In this document: positions 34,955-44,800 of the stretch, in pieces
Numbering within the stretch: the first letter of the stretch is position 1
Layout of the letters: the number at the start of each line of letters is the position of its first letter
Assembly: GCA_046328715.1 (NCBI GenBank)
Contig: JAXLWB010000001.1
Span: 1 to 64,000, forward strand
Origin: JAXLWB01 sp046328715
GTDB taxonomy: Bacteria; Chloroflexota; Anaerolineae; Caldilineales; Caldilineaceae
DNA: 64,000 nucleotides
Direction: 5' to 3'
Notes under the pieces: model-generated
Databases searched by the model: none
The model's input: the letters and a program-made list of their open reading frames with translations, nothing else
What the model was told of the DNA's origin: nothing
Position numbers and translations under genes: made by a program

Positions 34955-35575
34955 ATGATGCATTCTGACCAGGCAATACCGACAACAACTCTTGTAAAGC
35001 GCTGCCTTGCAGGCGACGCAAATGCCTGGCAGCAATTGGTAAATCGTTATGCTCGTTTGGTGCACTCGATCCCGGTGCGTCATGGGCTAACACCGGATGA
35101 AGTAAACGATGTGGGTCAAGAGGTCTTTCTTGCCCTTGCCCAATATTTACATCAAATCGAAGATCCCGAAAAGTTGCCCTCCTGGCTAATCACGACGGCT
35201 CGACGCTTTAGTTGGCGCACTCTCCAGAAGCGACGCAATGAATACACTGGCGAACAGTCGGATATCGGCGAAGAGCAGGCATTCACCCCTACGCATGAGC
35301 CTCAAGCACAACCCATCTTTTCCAAAATGCCTTCGATGAATGAATTGCTCGAAGGTTGGAATCGTCAGGAATTGCTTGCCCAAGCGATGGCGCAACTACA
35401 AGACCGCTGTCGCCGTCTGTTGAGTATGCTCTTTCTGGATACCTCTGAACCTTCGTACGAAGAGATTAGCAATCAAACAGGTTTGCCCAAGGGGAGTATC
35501 GGCCCAACCCGTATCCGATGTTTGCAACAGTTGCGCACGATTCTTGAGGAGTTGGGTTTTGATGAGGAACTTTAA
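34955..35575 (+). CDS. ECF-type RNA polymerase sigma factor
   Basis: 206 residues. Region 2 reads LVKRCLAGDANAWQQLVNRY, ARLVHSIPVRHGLTPDEVND, VGQEVFLALAQYLHQIEDPE, with the W-L-I-T-T-A-R-R end of sigma2. A linker of about 45 residues precedes sigma4 (RCRRLLSMLFLDTSEPSYEE, ISNQTGLPKGSIGPTRIRCL), a helix-turn-helix for the -35 box. Two ATGs in a row open the gene. The next gene encodes a protein with an anti-sigma zinc finger, then a TPR-CHAT protease, suggesting a three-part signalling module. The ECF group cannot be assigned by eye. Confidence 0.92.
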   Translation: MMHSDQAIPTTTLVKRCLAGDANAWQQLVNRYARLVHSIPVRHGLTPDEVNDVGQEVFLALAQYLHQIEDPEKLPSWLITTARRFSWRTLQKRRNEYTGEQSDIGEEQAFTPTHEPQAQPIFSKMPSMNELLEGWNRQELLAQAMAQLQDRCRRLLSMLFLDTSEPSYEEISNQTGLPKGSIGPTRIRCLQQLRTILEELGFDEEL

Positions 35576-35699
35576 TCCATTGGGCTGATTCAATTTAGGA
35601 CAAATAGTGTAACTTCTACCCCCATGTATTTTTTTTGTCTCCTCCGCGCTCTATCTGTTAAGCAAACGAAATTACTACGATCGACCAACGAGGACTACG

Positions 35700-36311
35700 A
35701 TGAATCACCTGAGTGAAGAGCAAATTTATCAATATATTTTCAATCATACAAATCTGGAACAAGGCGAGGCTGCCCATCTCGCAACTTGTGACCAGTGCCA
35801 ACAACAAGTAGCGCAATTTCGTATTTTGTACCAGGAATTGATCGTTGCCCAGGACAGTCAGCCAGCACAATCCACTCTCTCGACCTACTATCAGCTCTTT
35901 GATCAGGTACAACGTGAACCGTCTGTTTTGGCGCAAGGACTTGCTTGGCTGCGGGCTCAGTTACAATGGGACAGCCGCCAGCAGCCTGCGTTGCAAGGGG
36001 TACGCGGTGCTGGCAGTCCAACCTATCGCCTGCTCTATAGTAGCGAGGTAGCCGATATCGATCTGCTGGTTGAGGCGCGCAACGGTAGCCGCTGGATCGA
36101 AGGCGAAATTGTCCCGCTTGAGGCAAGTGCACTACAACTTCCAGCGCTCTTGCAAGTGAGCAACCTGCTCAATAGCGACTCGATCTATGAAGTGGAAAGC
36201 GATGCGAGCGGTCGATTTCGTATTGAATCCCTTGTACCAGGTACTTACAGCTTTGCTCTCGTACCGCGTCAGGGTGCTAACCTGCAAATCGAACAATTAA
36301 AGTTGACATAA
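35700..36311 (+). CDS. Soluble zinc-finger anti-sigma-like protein with a C-terminal beta-sandwich
   Basis: 203 residues. The first 45 carry HLATCDQC, the H-x3-C-x2-C ZAS signature of ECF anti-sigma factors, within helices (LSEEQIYQYIFNHTNLEQGE). The remainder has no TM helix. Residues about 110-200 look like a beta sandwich: TYRLLYSSEVADIDLLVEAR, WIEGEIVPLE and a final DASGRFRIESLVPGTYSFAL of the carboxypeptidase-regulatory-like type. It sits 124 nt after the sigma gene and 24 nt before the TPR-CHAT protease. The lack of a membrane anchor means a cytoplasmic input, which fits the neighbouring soluble protease. The function is inferred. Confidence 0.78.
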   Translation: MNHLSEEQIYQYIFNHTNLEQGEAAHLATCDQCQQQVAQFRILYQELIVAQDSQPAQSTLSTYYQLFDQVQREPSVLAQGLAWLRAQLQWDSRQQPALQGVRGAGSPTYRLLYSSEVADIDLLVEARNGSRWIEGEIVPLEASALQLPALLQVSNLLNSDSIYEVESDASGRFRIESLVPGTYSFALVPRQGANLQIEQLKLT

Positions 36312-36335
36312 TGTTAGAGTGCTGGAGTTGTTTGC

Positions 36336-39257
36336 TTGAATAATATCGTTGGAAACTCTGGTTTTCAAAACGACCGAGGCCTAGACGTTGAATTGCTTGC
36401 CCACTTAGCCACGGTAGAAACTGAGGCTGGGCTGGCTGAACTTACATCTCTTGGGTTGTCCACGCTGCAAAGTGTTTCGCAATTGGCATTGACTGCATTG
36501 GATCAGGCAGAGGTCGATCCATCTGTTGCCAAGCAACTGCTTATGCTTGCCAGTGCAGTAAATCGAATGTTGGGCGAACCTGCAACACAACGGGGTGAGA
36601 TTAGCTACGCCCAAGCGCGCCTCTATTTGCAAGAGGGCAACCTGACTCTAGCCGAAACAGCCTTGCGTGCAGCACAGTCTGCCTGGAGCGAAAGCAATGA
36701 TTTGGCTGCACTTTCCCGTAGCCGACTCGGTTTGACCCAACTGCTGACCCTTCAGGGTCGCTATGTGGAAGCCGAGCAGACCTGCCGAGACGCCATTACC
36801 GAATTAGAAAAGCTGGCGCTCGATAATGTTCAATTTGCCATTCCGCTGGTTATCGCCAACAACAATTTAGCCTCACAATTGATCTACCAGGAACGCCACA
36901 GCGAGGCTGTGGCGGCAGGAGATGCTGCCCAAGCCAAAATTGCCGAGCTGCTGGTAAGCCACGCTGCGGACACTGCACTCACTTCACAACTTGGCTATTG
37001 GGCAGGTGCTGTCTTTGTCAACCAGGCTACGGCCCTCATGGCCTTAGATCGACCTGGCGATGCAGAACGCACGCTGAAGTCGGGCATCGAGGTGTTGCAG
37101 CAATCCGGCGGTTTCAGTTTGGGGCAGGCGCAATCGAATTTAGGATCGCTCTTTGCGCGGACAGGGCGTTATGGCGAGGCGTTACGCCAATTTGACATTG
37201 CCAGCCAACTGTTGCTCGGAGAAGGAGCTTCTGCTCAGTCCGCCGACTTGGCGCGTGCCGAACTGCTACTCGATCAAGCCAATACCTATCTTGCACTGAA
37301 CCTTCTTTCGGAAGCAGGTGCTGCCCTTGAGCATTGTGAACAACTCTACCGCCGCTCGGATCAGCCCTACGAATTAGCGCAGAGCCTTTTGTTGCATGGC
37401 CTGGTGCGCTGTCGCATGGGAGATCTCCCAGGGGCCAGCAACTTGTTGCTGGAGGCAGAGCGCCTTTTTGCTGGTCTACAGAATCAGCTTTGGCAAAATC
37501 GTACCGCGCTGGCGTTGGCGATGGTTGAGTATGAAGCGCAAAATGCAAGTGCTGCAGTTCATCGCCTTGATAGTTTGTTCACACAACTAGACGACAAAAG
37601 CGCAAATGTGCGTTGGGACATTGCCACCTTGTGTGACGCCCGCCTGCTGCGTTTGCGCCTTCACTTGCAGCAAAATGAGATTGATGCGGCCCAAGCCCAG
37701 GCTGATCAGTGCGCTGCCGAGCTACAAACCGTGCCCTTGCCCCAGTTTGAGCTGCGGCTGCAACATGCTTTTGGTCAGATTGCAGCCGCCAGAGGCGAAT
37801 GGGATGCTGCCCGGCAAGCGCTGCAAAAGGCAGTCGAACTCTTGGAGTTGCAACGTTCGAGCCTACCCATCGAAGAAGTACGTACTGCCTTTCTCGATGA
37901 CAAAAGCGAGATTTATGCCGATCTCTTGCTTGTTCTGCTTGAAACACCTACCTCGCAATCAATTGAGGACGCGTTTGCGATCGTTGAACAAGCACGTTCA
38001 CGCGCACTGCTGGAACGTCTGCTCACCTTGGTGGCCGCCTCCGATGAACAAGAATCGGAAAGTGTACAGGCACGGCGAGCTGAACTGCAGCAGCAGTTAC
38101 ACTGGCTCTACAATCGCCTACTCAACGATCCGGGAAGTCGCCGCGTAGATGGGCACATCAATGAGGAGATTCGCAGCCGCGAACTCGCTTTACAAAGTTT
38201 GGAATGGCAGAATGCTGGACAGATTTTTGACGCCCAGCCGGTGAATCTCCGCACGTTACAAACTTCATTGGCCAGCGATCAAACAGCGTTGATCTATTTT
38301 GTAGCTGGCGATGAACTGATGGCCTTCATTGTCGACCGGGGGCGTGCCCGCTTGCAGCGCCATATCTGCTCAAATCAGGAGCTACGCCAGGCCCAACAAG
38401 AATGGCGCTTTCAATTGGGGCGTGCCGAGATGGATGCGCAGTACATTCAGCGGCATGCCTCGCGGTTTGAAGAAGCCTGGCGCAAGGCACTTTATCGGCT
38501 CTATAGCCTATTGATCCAACCGATCGAGTCCCAACTTTCTCATCATCACCTGTTGGTGATTCCATATGGACCCTTGCATCTGCTTCCCTTTCATGCGCTT
38601 TGGGATGGCAGCCACTTCTTGATTGAGCGCTATGAGATTAGCATTGCGCCCAGTGCGAGCCTGGCTGTGAAAATGCTCCGGTCAACTGAAAAGCAGCGCC
38701 CGCATCGATCACTGGCGGCCCTGGCCATTACCGACCCTGCCATCCCTGCTGCGCGCGAAGAAGTGGAAGCAGCGGCTGGCTACTTCGCCGATTCTTTCCT
38801 ATATATCGATGAGCAAGCGACGCAAAGGGCGCTTTACCAGGCTGCCGGGCTGGCTGATGTGCTGCACCTAGCAACACATGGATTATTCCGCCCTGACAAT
38901 GCCTTCTTTTCGGCCCTTAAACTGGCCGATGGCTGGGTAGATGTCCGGCAACTCTACCGCCTACCCTTGTCGGCTCGGCTGGTTGTACTGAGCGCTTGCG
39001 AAAGTGGTGCTGGTCAGGTACGCGGTGGTGATGAAGTGATTGGATTGGCGCGTGGTTTCTTAGGTGCTGGTGCGCAAAATATCGTGGCCAGCCTTTGGAA
39101 TGTACACGATGCCTCATCGGCCAAACTGATGGCACTGTTTTATCAATACCTGAGTCACAATGTTACGCCTATCGCTGCGTTGCGCTCAGCACAACTGGCG
39201 GCCATTCAGCAGGCGCAGCATCCCTACTACTGGGCATCCTATTTTGTCATCGGATAG
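36336..39257 (+). CDS. TPR-CHAT protease
   Basis: 973 residues from a TTG with CTGGAG nine bases upstream. Residues about 60-530 are tandem TPR repeats (for example GNLTLAETALRAAQSAWSES, GRYVEAEQTCRDAITELEKL, GRYGEALRQFDIASQLLLGE). The CHAT caspase-like domain covers about 690-970, with the catalytic pair His848 in LHLATHGLF and Cys888 in LSACESGAGQ, followed by GGDEVIGLARGFLGAGAQNI and ASLWNVHD. Both residues are intact, so it should be an active Arg/Lys- or other specific cysteine protease. It has no signal peptide or TM, so it is cytoplasmic. It follows the sigma and anti-sigma genes, whose protein could be its substrate. Confidence 0.92.
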   Translation: MNNIVGNSGFQNDRGLDVELLAHLATVETEAGLAELTSLGLSTLQSVSQLALTALDQAEVDPSVAKQLLMLASAVNRMLGEPATQRGEISYAQARLYLQEGNLTLAETALRAAQSAWSESNDLAALSRSRLGLTQLLTLQGRYVEAEQTCRDAITELEKLALDNVQFAIPLVIANNNLASQLIYQERHSEAVAAGDAAQAKIAELLVSHAADTALTSQLGYWAGAVFVNQATALMALDRPGDAERTLKSGIEVLQQSGGFSLGQAQSNLGSLFARTGRYGEALRQFDIASQLLLGEGASAQSADLARAELLLDQANTYLALNLLSEAGAALEHCEQLYRRSDQPYELAQSLLLHGLVRCRMGDLPGASNLLLEAERLFAGLQNQLWQNRTALALAMVEYEAQNASAAVHRLDSLFTQLDDKSANVRWDIATLCDARLLRLRLHLQQNEIDAAQAQADQCAAELQTVPLPQFELRLQHAFGQIAAARGEWDAARQALQKAVELLELQRSSLPIEEVRTAFLDDKSEIYADLLLVLLETPTSQSIEDAFAIVEQARSRALLERLLTLVAASDEQESESVQARRAELQQQLHWLYNRLLNDPGSRRVDGHINEEIRSRELALQSLEWQNAGQIFDAQPVNLRTLQTSLASDQTALIYFVAGDELMAFIVDRGRARLQRHICSNQELRQAQQEWRFQLGRAEMDAQYIQRHASRFEEAWRKALYRLYSLLIQPIESQLSHHHLLVIPYGPLHLLPFHALWDGSHFLIERYEISIAPSASLAVKMLRSTEKQRPHRSLAALAITDPAIPAAREEVEAAAGYFADSFLYIDEQATQRALYQAAGLADVLHLATHGLFRPDNAFFSALKLADGWVDVRQLYRLPLSARLVVLSACESGAGQVRGGDEVIGLARGFLGAGAQNIVASLWNVHDASSAKLMALFYQYLSHNVTPIAALRSAQLAAIQQAQHPYYWASYFVIG

Positions 39258-39354
39258 ATCCCAGCGTGGAGCCGAATCGTAGCGCAAAAGACATAGCAAT
39301 GCTTAATCTACGCAAGCAATACGACATGTATTAGCCCACCGTTTGAGACTATAC

Positions 39355-39434
39355 TAATAGACACACCATTTAAGCATGGCACAATCTACCGAAGAACATA
39401 ATACCGTGAGATTGTGCCATGTTTGTGTGTCATT
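39355..39434. repeat. MITE-like palindromic intergenic repeat, copy D
   Basis: taatagacacaccatttaag opens the copy, the arms atggcacaatct (39376-39387) and agattgtgccat (39409-39420) are exact reverse complements, and gtttgtgtgtcatt closes it. The middle differs from copies A-C and both arms carry a compensating change (gcac to ggcac), which keeps pairing. The rest of the 335-bp gap (39258-39592) shows no gene. Confidence 0.8.
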
Positions 39435-39592
39435 TCCATAAAAAGAATTCGGATTGCGAAACTCGTACACTTGAATTCTATAGGGCTTACGCATCAGCCT
39501 CTCTACATGCTGCCATTTTCATCGATTAGCGAGGAGCGATGCGTAAGCTTTGTTTTACATGCAAACATTGAGCGCCAACAAGGGGTATTAGT

Positions 39593-41308
39593 ATGATAAC
39601 CCATCTTAAACGAAAACTTCGATCCAACTTATACCAAGCGAATAACAGCAGGCGCTGCGAGCCTACACTGTTGAAGTACCTGGTTAGTCTGTTTCTCCTC
39701 TTTGTGCTATTGATCGTTTTGACGACTTCTTCGACATTCGCCAATGCACAAAGCTCGCAGTGGTCATCAAGTCAGGGTGGGAGCGCTCAACTCCAAAGTG
39801 AGAAGCGTGTACAAGTTGTCGATCAGGAACAACAGGAAACTGATGCAGAAGTTGAGGGATGGCTACTCTCCCGTCCGGACGATGGAATCGGCGAATGGCA
39901 GGTCCAAAAAGAGAGCGACAAGATCGTCACGGTCATCGCTGATGACAAGACACGAATTGATCGTGGTGTGCCGCCAGTAGATGTCTGGATCAAGGTAAAA
40001 GGGCTTCGCCAATCCAATGGCTCGATCCTAGCGGTGCGAATTCGGGTCGAGGATTATAAGGTAGACGAACTTGTGGTTCGTTTGACAGACAACGATGTGC
40101 TTTCCTCTACTGTTGCAGCTCGCTATGGTTTGATCCCAGTTGCAACACTTCTACAGTCGGGTAGGATCTACCTCTTTCGTTCGACAAGCTCCGACTCAGA
40201 AAGTGACCACGTCCTTGAACAAATCCATCAGGCTAATGATCCCGACATTGTATGGGCGGAGCCAAACTACGAGGGCAGCGCTCCCGGAGGGAATCCGTTT
40301 AAGATATGGGGATGGGGTGGTAAAGATCCTTCTGGCTATGAAAATCAATTCGCTTTTGAACAAGTCAATCTTGACCTGGCACAACAGCAGTATAAAGGTG
40401 ATGGGATCACGATTGCGGTACTCGATACCGGAGTTGCCCTTGACCACTATGCACTGAAGGACCATCTCGTTCCCGGTTGGGACATGGTAGCGGATGATTC
40501 CGACCCGCAGGACGAGGGCCCTGGTTTTGGGTGGGGGCATGGCACCCATGTTGCTGGCATCGTGGCGCACATTGCTCCCAATGCGCATATTTTGCCGATC
40601 CGTGTCCTCGATGCAGCCGGTCGTGGCAATACCTTTACGCTCGCCTATGCCATTGAGTGGGCAGTTCAACAGCATGCCAACGTTATCAATCTCAGCTTAG
40701 GCACCCCATATAACTCACAGGTGCTCCATGATGCGGTCTCTCATGCAATCGGACAAGGGGTGGTCATTGTTGCCGCCGCAGGAAATGATAATCGTAGCCA
40801 AGTCCAGTATCCTGCGGCCTATGAAGGGGTGATCAGCGTAAGTGCCGTTGATAGTGCTAACCACAAGGCATCCTTTGCCAACTACGGCTCTTGGATTGAT
40901 TTGTCTGCACCGGGTGTAGGGATTACCTCGACGATTACTGGCACGCAGGGGCTGGGCTTTGCGAGTTGGAGTGGCACGTCGATGGCGACTGGCTTTGTGA
41001 GTGGGGCAGCCGCACTTGTAGAACACAAATTTGGCACTACCGACCCAACGTTCGTCACCAATCGGCTTGTCGAAACGGGTGTACACATTAATGCTGCCGG
41101 CTCGGTTAATATGGGGCCTTTATTGAATATATCCGCAGCGCTCGATCTTGGCAGTGGCCAGCCAACCGAAACACCGACACCGTCAGCAACCCCACAACCC
41201 ACAGAAACACATACACCGCATACCCCTACGCCTCAAGTGACGCCTTCCCCCGTGGCAACCACACCCGAGAGCTCACAAACGCTTTACTTACCGTCGGTGA
41301 TGCGCTAA
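39593..41308 (+). CDS. Secreted subtilisin-like serine protease (S8) with DUF5666 and propeptide-like domains
   Basis: 571 residues. A long basic lead ends in a signal helix (LVSLFLLFVLLIVLTTSSTF, then ANA-QS cleavage). Residues about 80-145 form one DUF5666 unit (VEGWLLSRPDDGIGEWQVQK through GSILAVRIRVED). Next, residues about 150-225 look like an I9/fervidolysin-type propeptide (VVRLTDNDVLSSTVAARYGL; DPDIVWAEPNY). The S8 catalytic domain has Asp278 (AVLDTGV), His316 (GHGTHVAG) and Ser463 (GTSMATG). A Pro/Thr-rich stretch and LYLPSVMR close it. It lies downstream of the TPR-CHAT gene and shares DUF5666 with the two proteins at 46612 and 48684. Confidence 0.93.
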   Translation: MITHLKRKLRSNLYQANNSRRCEPTLLKYLVSLFLLFVLLIVLTTSSTFANAQSSQWSSSQGGSAQLQSEKRVQVVDQEQQETDAEVEGWLLSRPDDGIGEWQVQKESDKIVTVIADDKTRIDRGVPPVDVWIKVKGLRQSNGSILAVRIRVEDYKVDELVVRLTDNDVLSSTVAARYGLIPVATLLQSGRIYLFRSTSSDSESDHVLEQIHQANDPDIVWAEPNYEGSAPGGNPFKIWGWGGKDPSGYENQFAFEQVNLDLAQQQYKGDGITIAVLDTGVALDHYALKDHLVPGWDMVADDSDPQDEGPGFGWGHGTHVAGIVAHIAPNAHILPIRVLDAAGRGNTFTLAYAIEWAVQQHANVINLSLGTPYNSQVLHDAVSHAIGQGVVIVAAAGNDNRSQVQYPAAYEGVISVSAVDSANHKASFANYGSWIDLSAPGVGITSTITGTQGLGFASWSGTSMATGFVSGAAALVEHKFGTTDPTFVTNRLVETGVHINAAGSVNMGPLLNISAALDLGSGQPTETPTPSATPQPTETHTPHTPTPQVTPSPVATTPESSQTLYLPSVMR

Positions 41309-41341
41309 GACGTAGCAACAATATCGTTACCCAAGTGAGCC

Positions 41342-41395
41342 GTTGAGTAAGCATGCCCCGTGCAGATCGATCTGCACGGGGCATGCTTACTCAAC
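41342..41395. repeat. 54-bp perfect palindrome
   Basis: The half gttgagtaagcatgccccgt plus gcagatc (41342-41368) is exactly complementary to 41369-41395, with no loop. It lies 34 bp after the protease gene, between that gene and a convergent one. It may be a two-way terminator, but the missing loop and great length are unusual and would favour cruciform formation. Confidence 0.9.
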
Positions 41396-41866
41396 AGTTT
41401 CCCAAATACTATTACGCTCCTACTAAAGCGGGTATCCGATAGACCGACAAAGTCTGCCCATCTGTAGCTGTTGCTTTTAGCGACACCTCTGCGGTAAGCC
41501 TCAAATGCATATCTAGCAGCACAAACCTACACAAAACAACGGTTCTTTAGGAATTTACGTGGTTAACGAAACGTAGATTCGCTTTCCATACCGTACATTT
41601 CCGCATCATTTACGAGCGTGCAGTATGGAAAGCGCACCTACCCTAGCCAGTGAGATATTCCAATCAGGTAAGTTTCTGTTGAGCCAAAACACTTTCGCCT
41701 GCCGTGACGAGGTGTTTTGATCTTTGGTATAGGACGTACGCAAGATTTCCCCTCGAAATAGCTCTCGTCGAAATGACATCTTACATAAGTTTTGAGGTAG
41801 TGCTCTTTGAAGGTATTTCCTTGCGTTGGCAATATGTTGGCAATATTGTGTCCCGCTATGGATCAC
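41396..41866. other. Convergent intergenic region with a second inverted repeat
   Basis: About 470 bases between two convergent genes. An exact 12-bp inverted repeat, cgctttccatac (41580-41591) and gtatggaaagcg (41623-41634), has a 31-bp loop. A minus-strand frame at 41606-41866 lacks family signal and is not called. Nothing else is evident. Confidence 0.45.
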
Positions 41867-44800
41867 TTAACGAACAATAGTAGGCAGGAAGAGCCTGATC
41901 GTTCCATCACTGCCTGACTCATCCTCTGGGCCATTTGTGCCATCGTAGCCTTGCATATCATCAGCGACGTCTGCCACTTGTGTGAAGAACACACCTTCCT
42001 CCATTGAACCTGTTCCGGGCAGTGCCGCGATTTGATTCGTACCTTCTACCGCTGCATGGACTGTCCCATCATCAATGCGAAAACCAAAGTAGACTGCAGC
42101 AATCGTTCCTGGATCCAAATTGAAGCGATAACAGGGCACATGATAGAGCGAATCGCTCAGGGTGGGCTGCGCCATCAGCGGTGTAGCTGTTGGCCAATTT
42201 GTGGCACAGACTGCGTAGGTACCGGGCTGGCGGAAGCTCCAATTGAGCGCGCCAGAGCTGCCCGTGGTTTGTGTCAACACAGGGGTAACTTCGGGTGGCA
42301 GATAGAGCGCGGTTGTCACACCTGCGAGCAGAGCGTCGGCTGCATCGTATTGTCGATTTTTAGAACGGTCATCGTAGCTTTGCAGGCGAATGGTGACGCC
42401 GCGTTGATTGACAAACGTACAAAGTACTACCTGGCCACTACCCAATACAGGCAATTGCGGCGTACTGTCGTGTTTGATTTCGGTCCCGTTTACTGTACAA
42501 ATGATATTCATCAAAAAGTACGAATAAGGTGTAACGGGAAGGACTTGATAACTGCCAGCCGCCAGCGTAAAGGACTTGCGCTTCGTGTAGATATCACTTT
42601 GTAGAGCACTGTCCTCATCATCGAGAAAGAACTCACTGTCAAAACTCGGCACAAATTTGAAGTTCTGGATACTCTTGGGCGCCACATCAACCTCGATAGT
42701 CAACGTACCACTGCCTACACTGTCGTCATCGGAGATCGTGCCAATGGCAACTCCATCCTGGAGGCTTGCACCTGAAATTGATGCGATTGTGAAGGTAAAG
42801 CTTTCTGTGCTTTCCGACAGGTAGTCATTCTCAAGCGTGACCGAGATCGAAGTTTGAGCACTGCCAATCGTGAAGGCAAAGGGGTAGCTGTTGAGTGCTG
42901 TGTAATCTGCACCCGCAGTAGCTGTTCCATTGCTCGTGTCGATCGTGCCAGTGATGGTAAAACTGCTAGCCGCGCTCAATCTGATTGTAAAAACCAGCGC
43001 ATCGCTTGTTTCAGAAGCCGTAACGTCAGCCACGGTGACTGTAGGCGGTGGATCATCGTCCGTAATGGTCCCTGTGACGGTCGTGGTGGCGAGCAAAGCC
43101 GCAGTCGCATCGACCACTGACACATTTAGCTTGAACGTTTCATCTAGTTCGTCGTTATTATCATTATTGATAGGAATGCTGATCGTCTGGTTGGTTACCC
43201 CGGCGGCGATAGTAATGAGTTTGTTCGACTGTTGTGTGTAATCCTGACCGGCGAAGGCGCTATCATCGACGGTGTTCAGCAGCAACTGGATCTCTTTACC
43301 ACTGGCTGGGCTGATAGTGACGCTGAATGTCACAACTTGGGCGCTTTCAACCGCTGTTGCGCTGCTCAGGCTCACTGTAGCAGGCTGATCGTCATCCACG
43401 ATGGTTCCAATGGCCGTGGTGTTCGCCCCTTGTCCATTGACTAAGTTGCTCAGGCTGAGCGAAAAGAGTTCGTTATATTCGTCGGTGCCGTCATCGTTAA
43501 TCGTTACGCTGATGACGGTGGAAGTTGCTCCAGCAGGAATCGTGAAGGGTTGATTGTTCAGCGCTACAAAGTCACCGTTGCTGCTGGCACTATCACCACT
43601 GGTTGAGACGACCCCAGTCACGTTGAGCGCAGAGCGGGCACTGAGCGAGACTGTAAATGTCATCAAGTCACTTGCTTCGACTGCACTGCTGTTTGCGATT
43701 GTCACATTGGGTGCTGGATCATCATCCAGAATGACTGCAATGGCTGCGCTTGTTGCAATGGTCGCATTGTTGGCGCTGTTGAGCGTGATGTTGATGTTTT
43801 CGTCGTTTTCATCCAGCGCGTCATCCAGTATTGCCAAGCTGACCAGCGTTTCTGTCACCCCAGCCGTCAATGTAAAGGGTTTGCTGATTAAGGCTGTATA
43901 GTCAGACGATGCGATGGCGGCACCGTTGCTGGTCGAAAGTGTGCCAGTGATCGGTTTGCCACTGGCTTGACTGATCTGAACCGGAATTTGGATCGGTCCT
44001 TGTGCCTCCTTGGCAGAACTATTCATCACGCTGATGGTGGGTGGCGCATCGTCGTCGGTCAACGTAATCGTGACGAGTGAATTGCCTTCAATGGCGTTGT
44101 TGAGCGAGGCAAGCGATGCTTGGAAAGTTTCGTCATACTCATCGGTTGTATCGTTGATGATGTAAAACTCAACGGTGGTCTGCATTTCACCCTCTTGGAT
44201 GGAAAAGAGCGTGTTGTTGAGTGGACCGTAGTCGCGTGTTGCGGTGGCACTACCATCACTGGTGGCGAGGGTGCCGCTCACTACGCGCCCGCTTGGCGTG
44301 TTCAGAGTCAAGGTAATCGTTCCGCTGTCAGACTCGGCAAAGATTGTGCTGGTCAGCGTGATAGTGGGCATCAGATCGTTGTCGAGAATGGTACCGAGTC
44401 CCTCGACATAGGGTTCGCTGGCATTTTCGACATTGACGGCAGCCAATCTAAAGAGTTCATCATCTTCATCGAGCGCGTCATCATAGATTGTAACCGCGAC
44501 TTGGGTCGAAAGGCTTCCCGCCGTAATTGTAAAGGGTCGCAACAGCACTGCCTGATAATCCTCACTATCCAGCGCGCTGACATCAATCGAATTGAGAATG
44601 CCATAGATGTCGAAGCTGCTCACTGTGTCCAGCAACAGGGTAAAGGTCATGACACCCGCCGCTTCGTCGGCAAAGGCATCCTGAATGAGTAATGTTGCCG
44701 GGGGATCATTGTCAATGATTGTACCGGTAGCCACTAGGTTACCTGGTGTGCCGTCGACCAAATTGCCGACGGCAGCCAAGAAAGTTTCGTCTGGCTCGTC

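Noticed and set aside
6088..39434. The palindromic repeats considered as a dispersed CRISPR array
   Set aside because: Copies are kilobases apart with genes between, and each is itself a long inverted repeat.
41606..41866. An 86-codon minus-strand frame between the palindrome and the Calx-beta gene
   Set aside because: I considered a transposase or nuclease remnant but could not match any motif.
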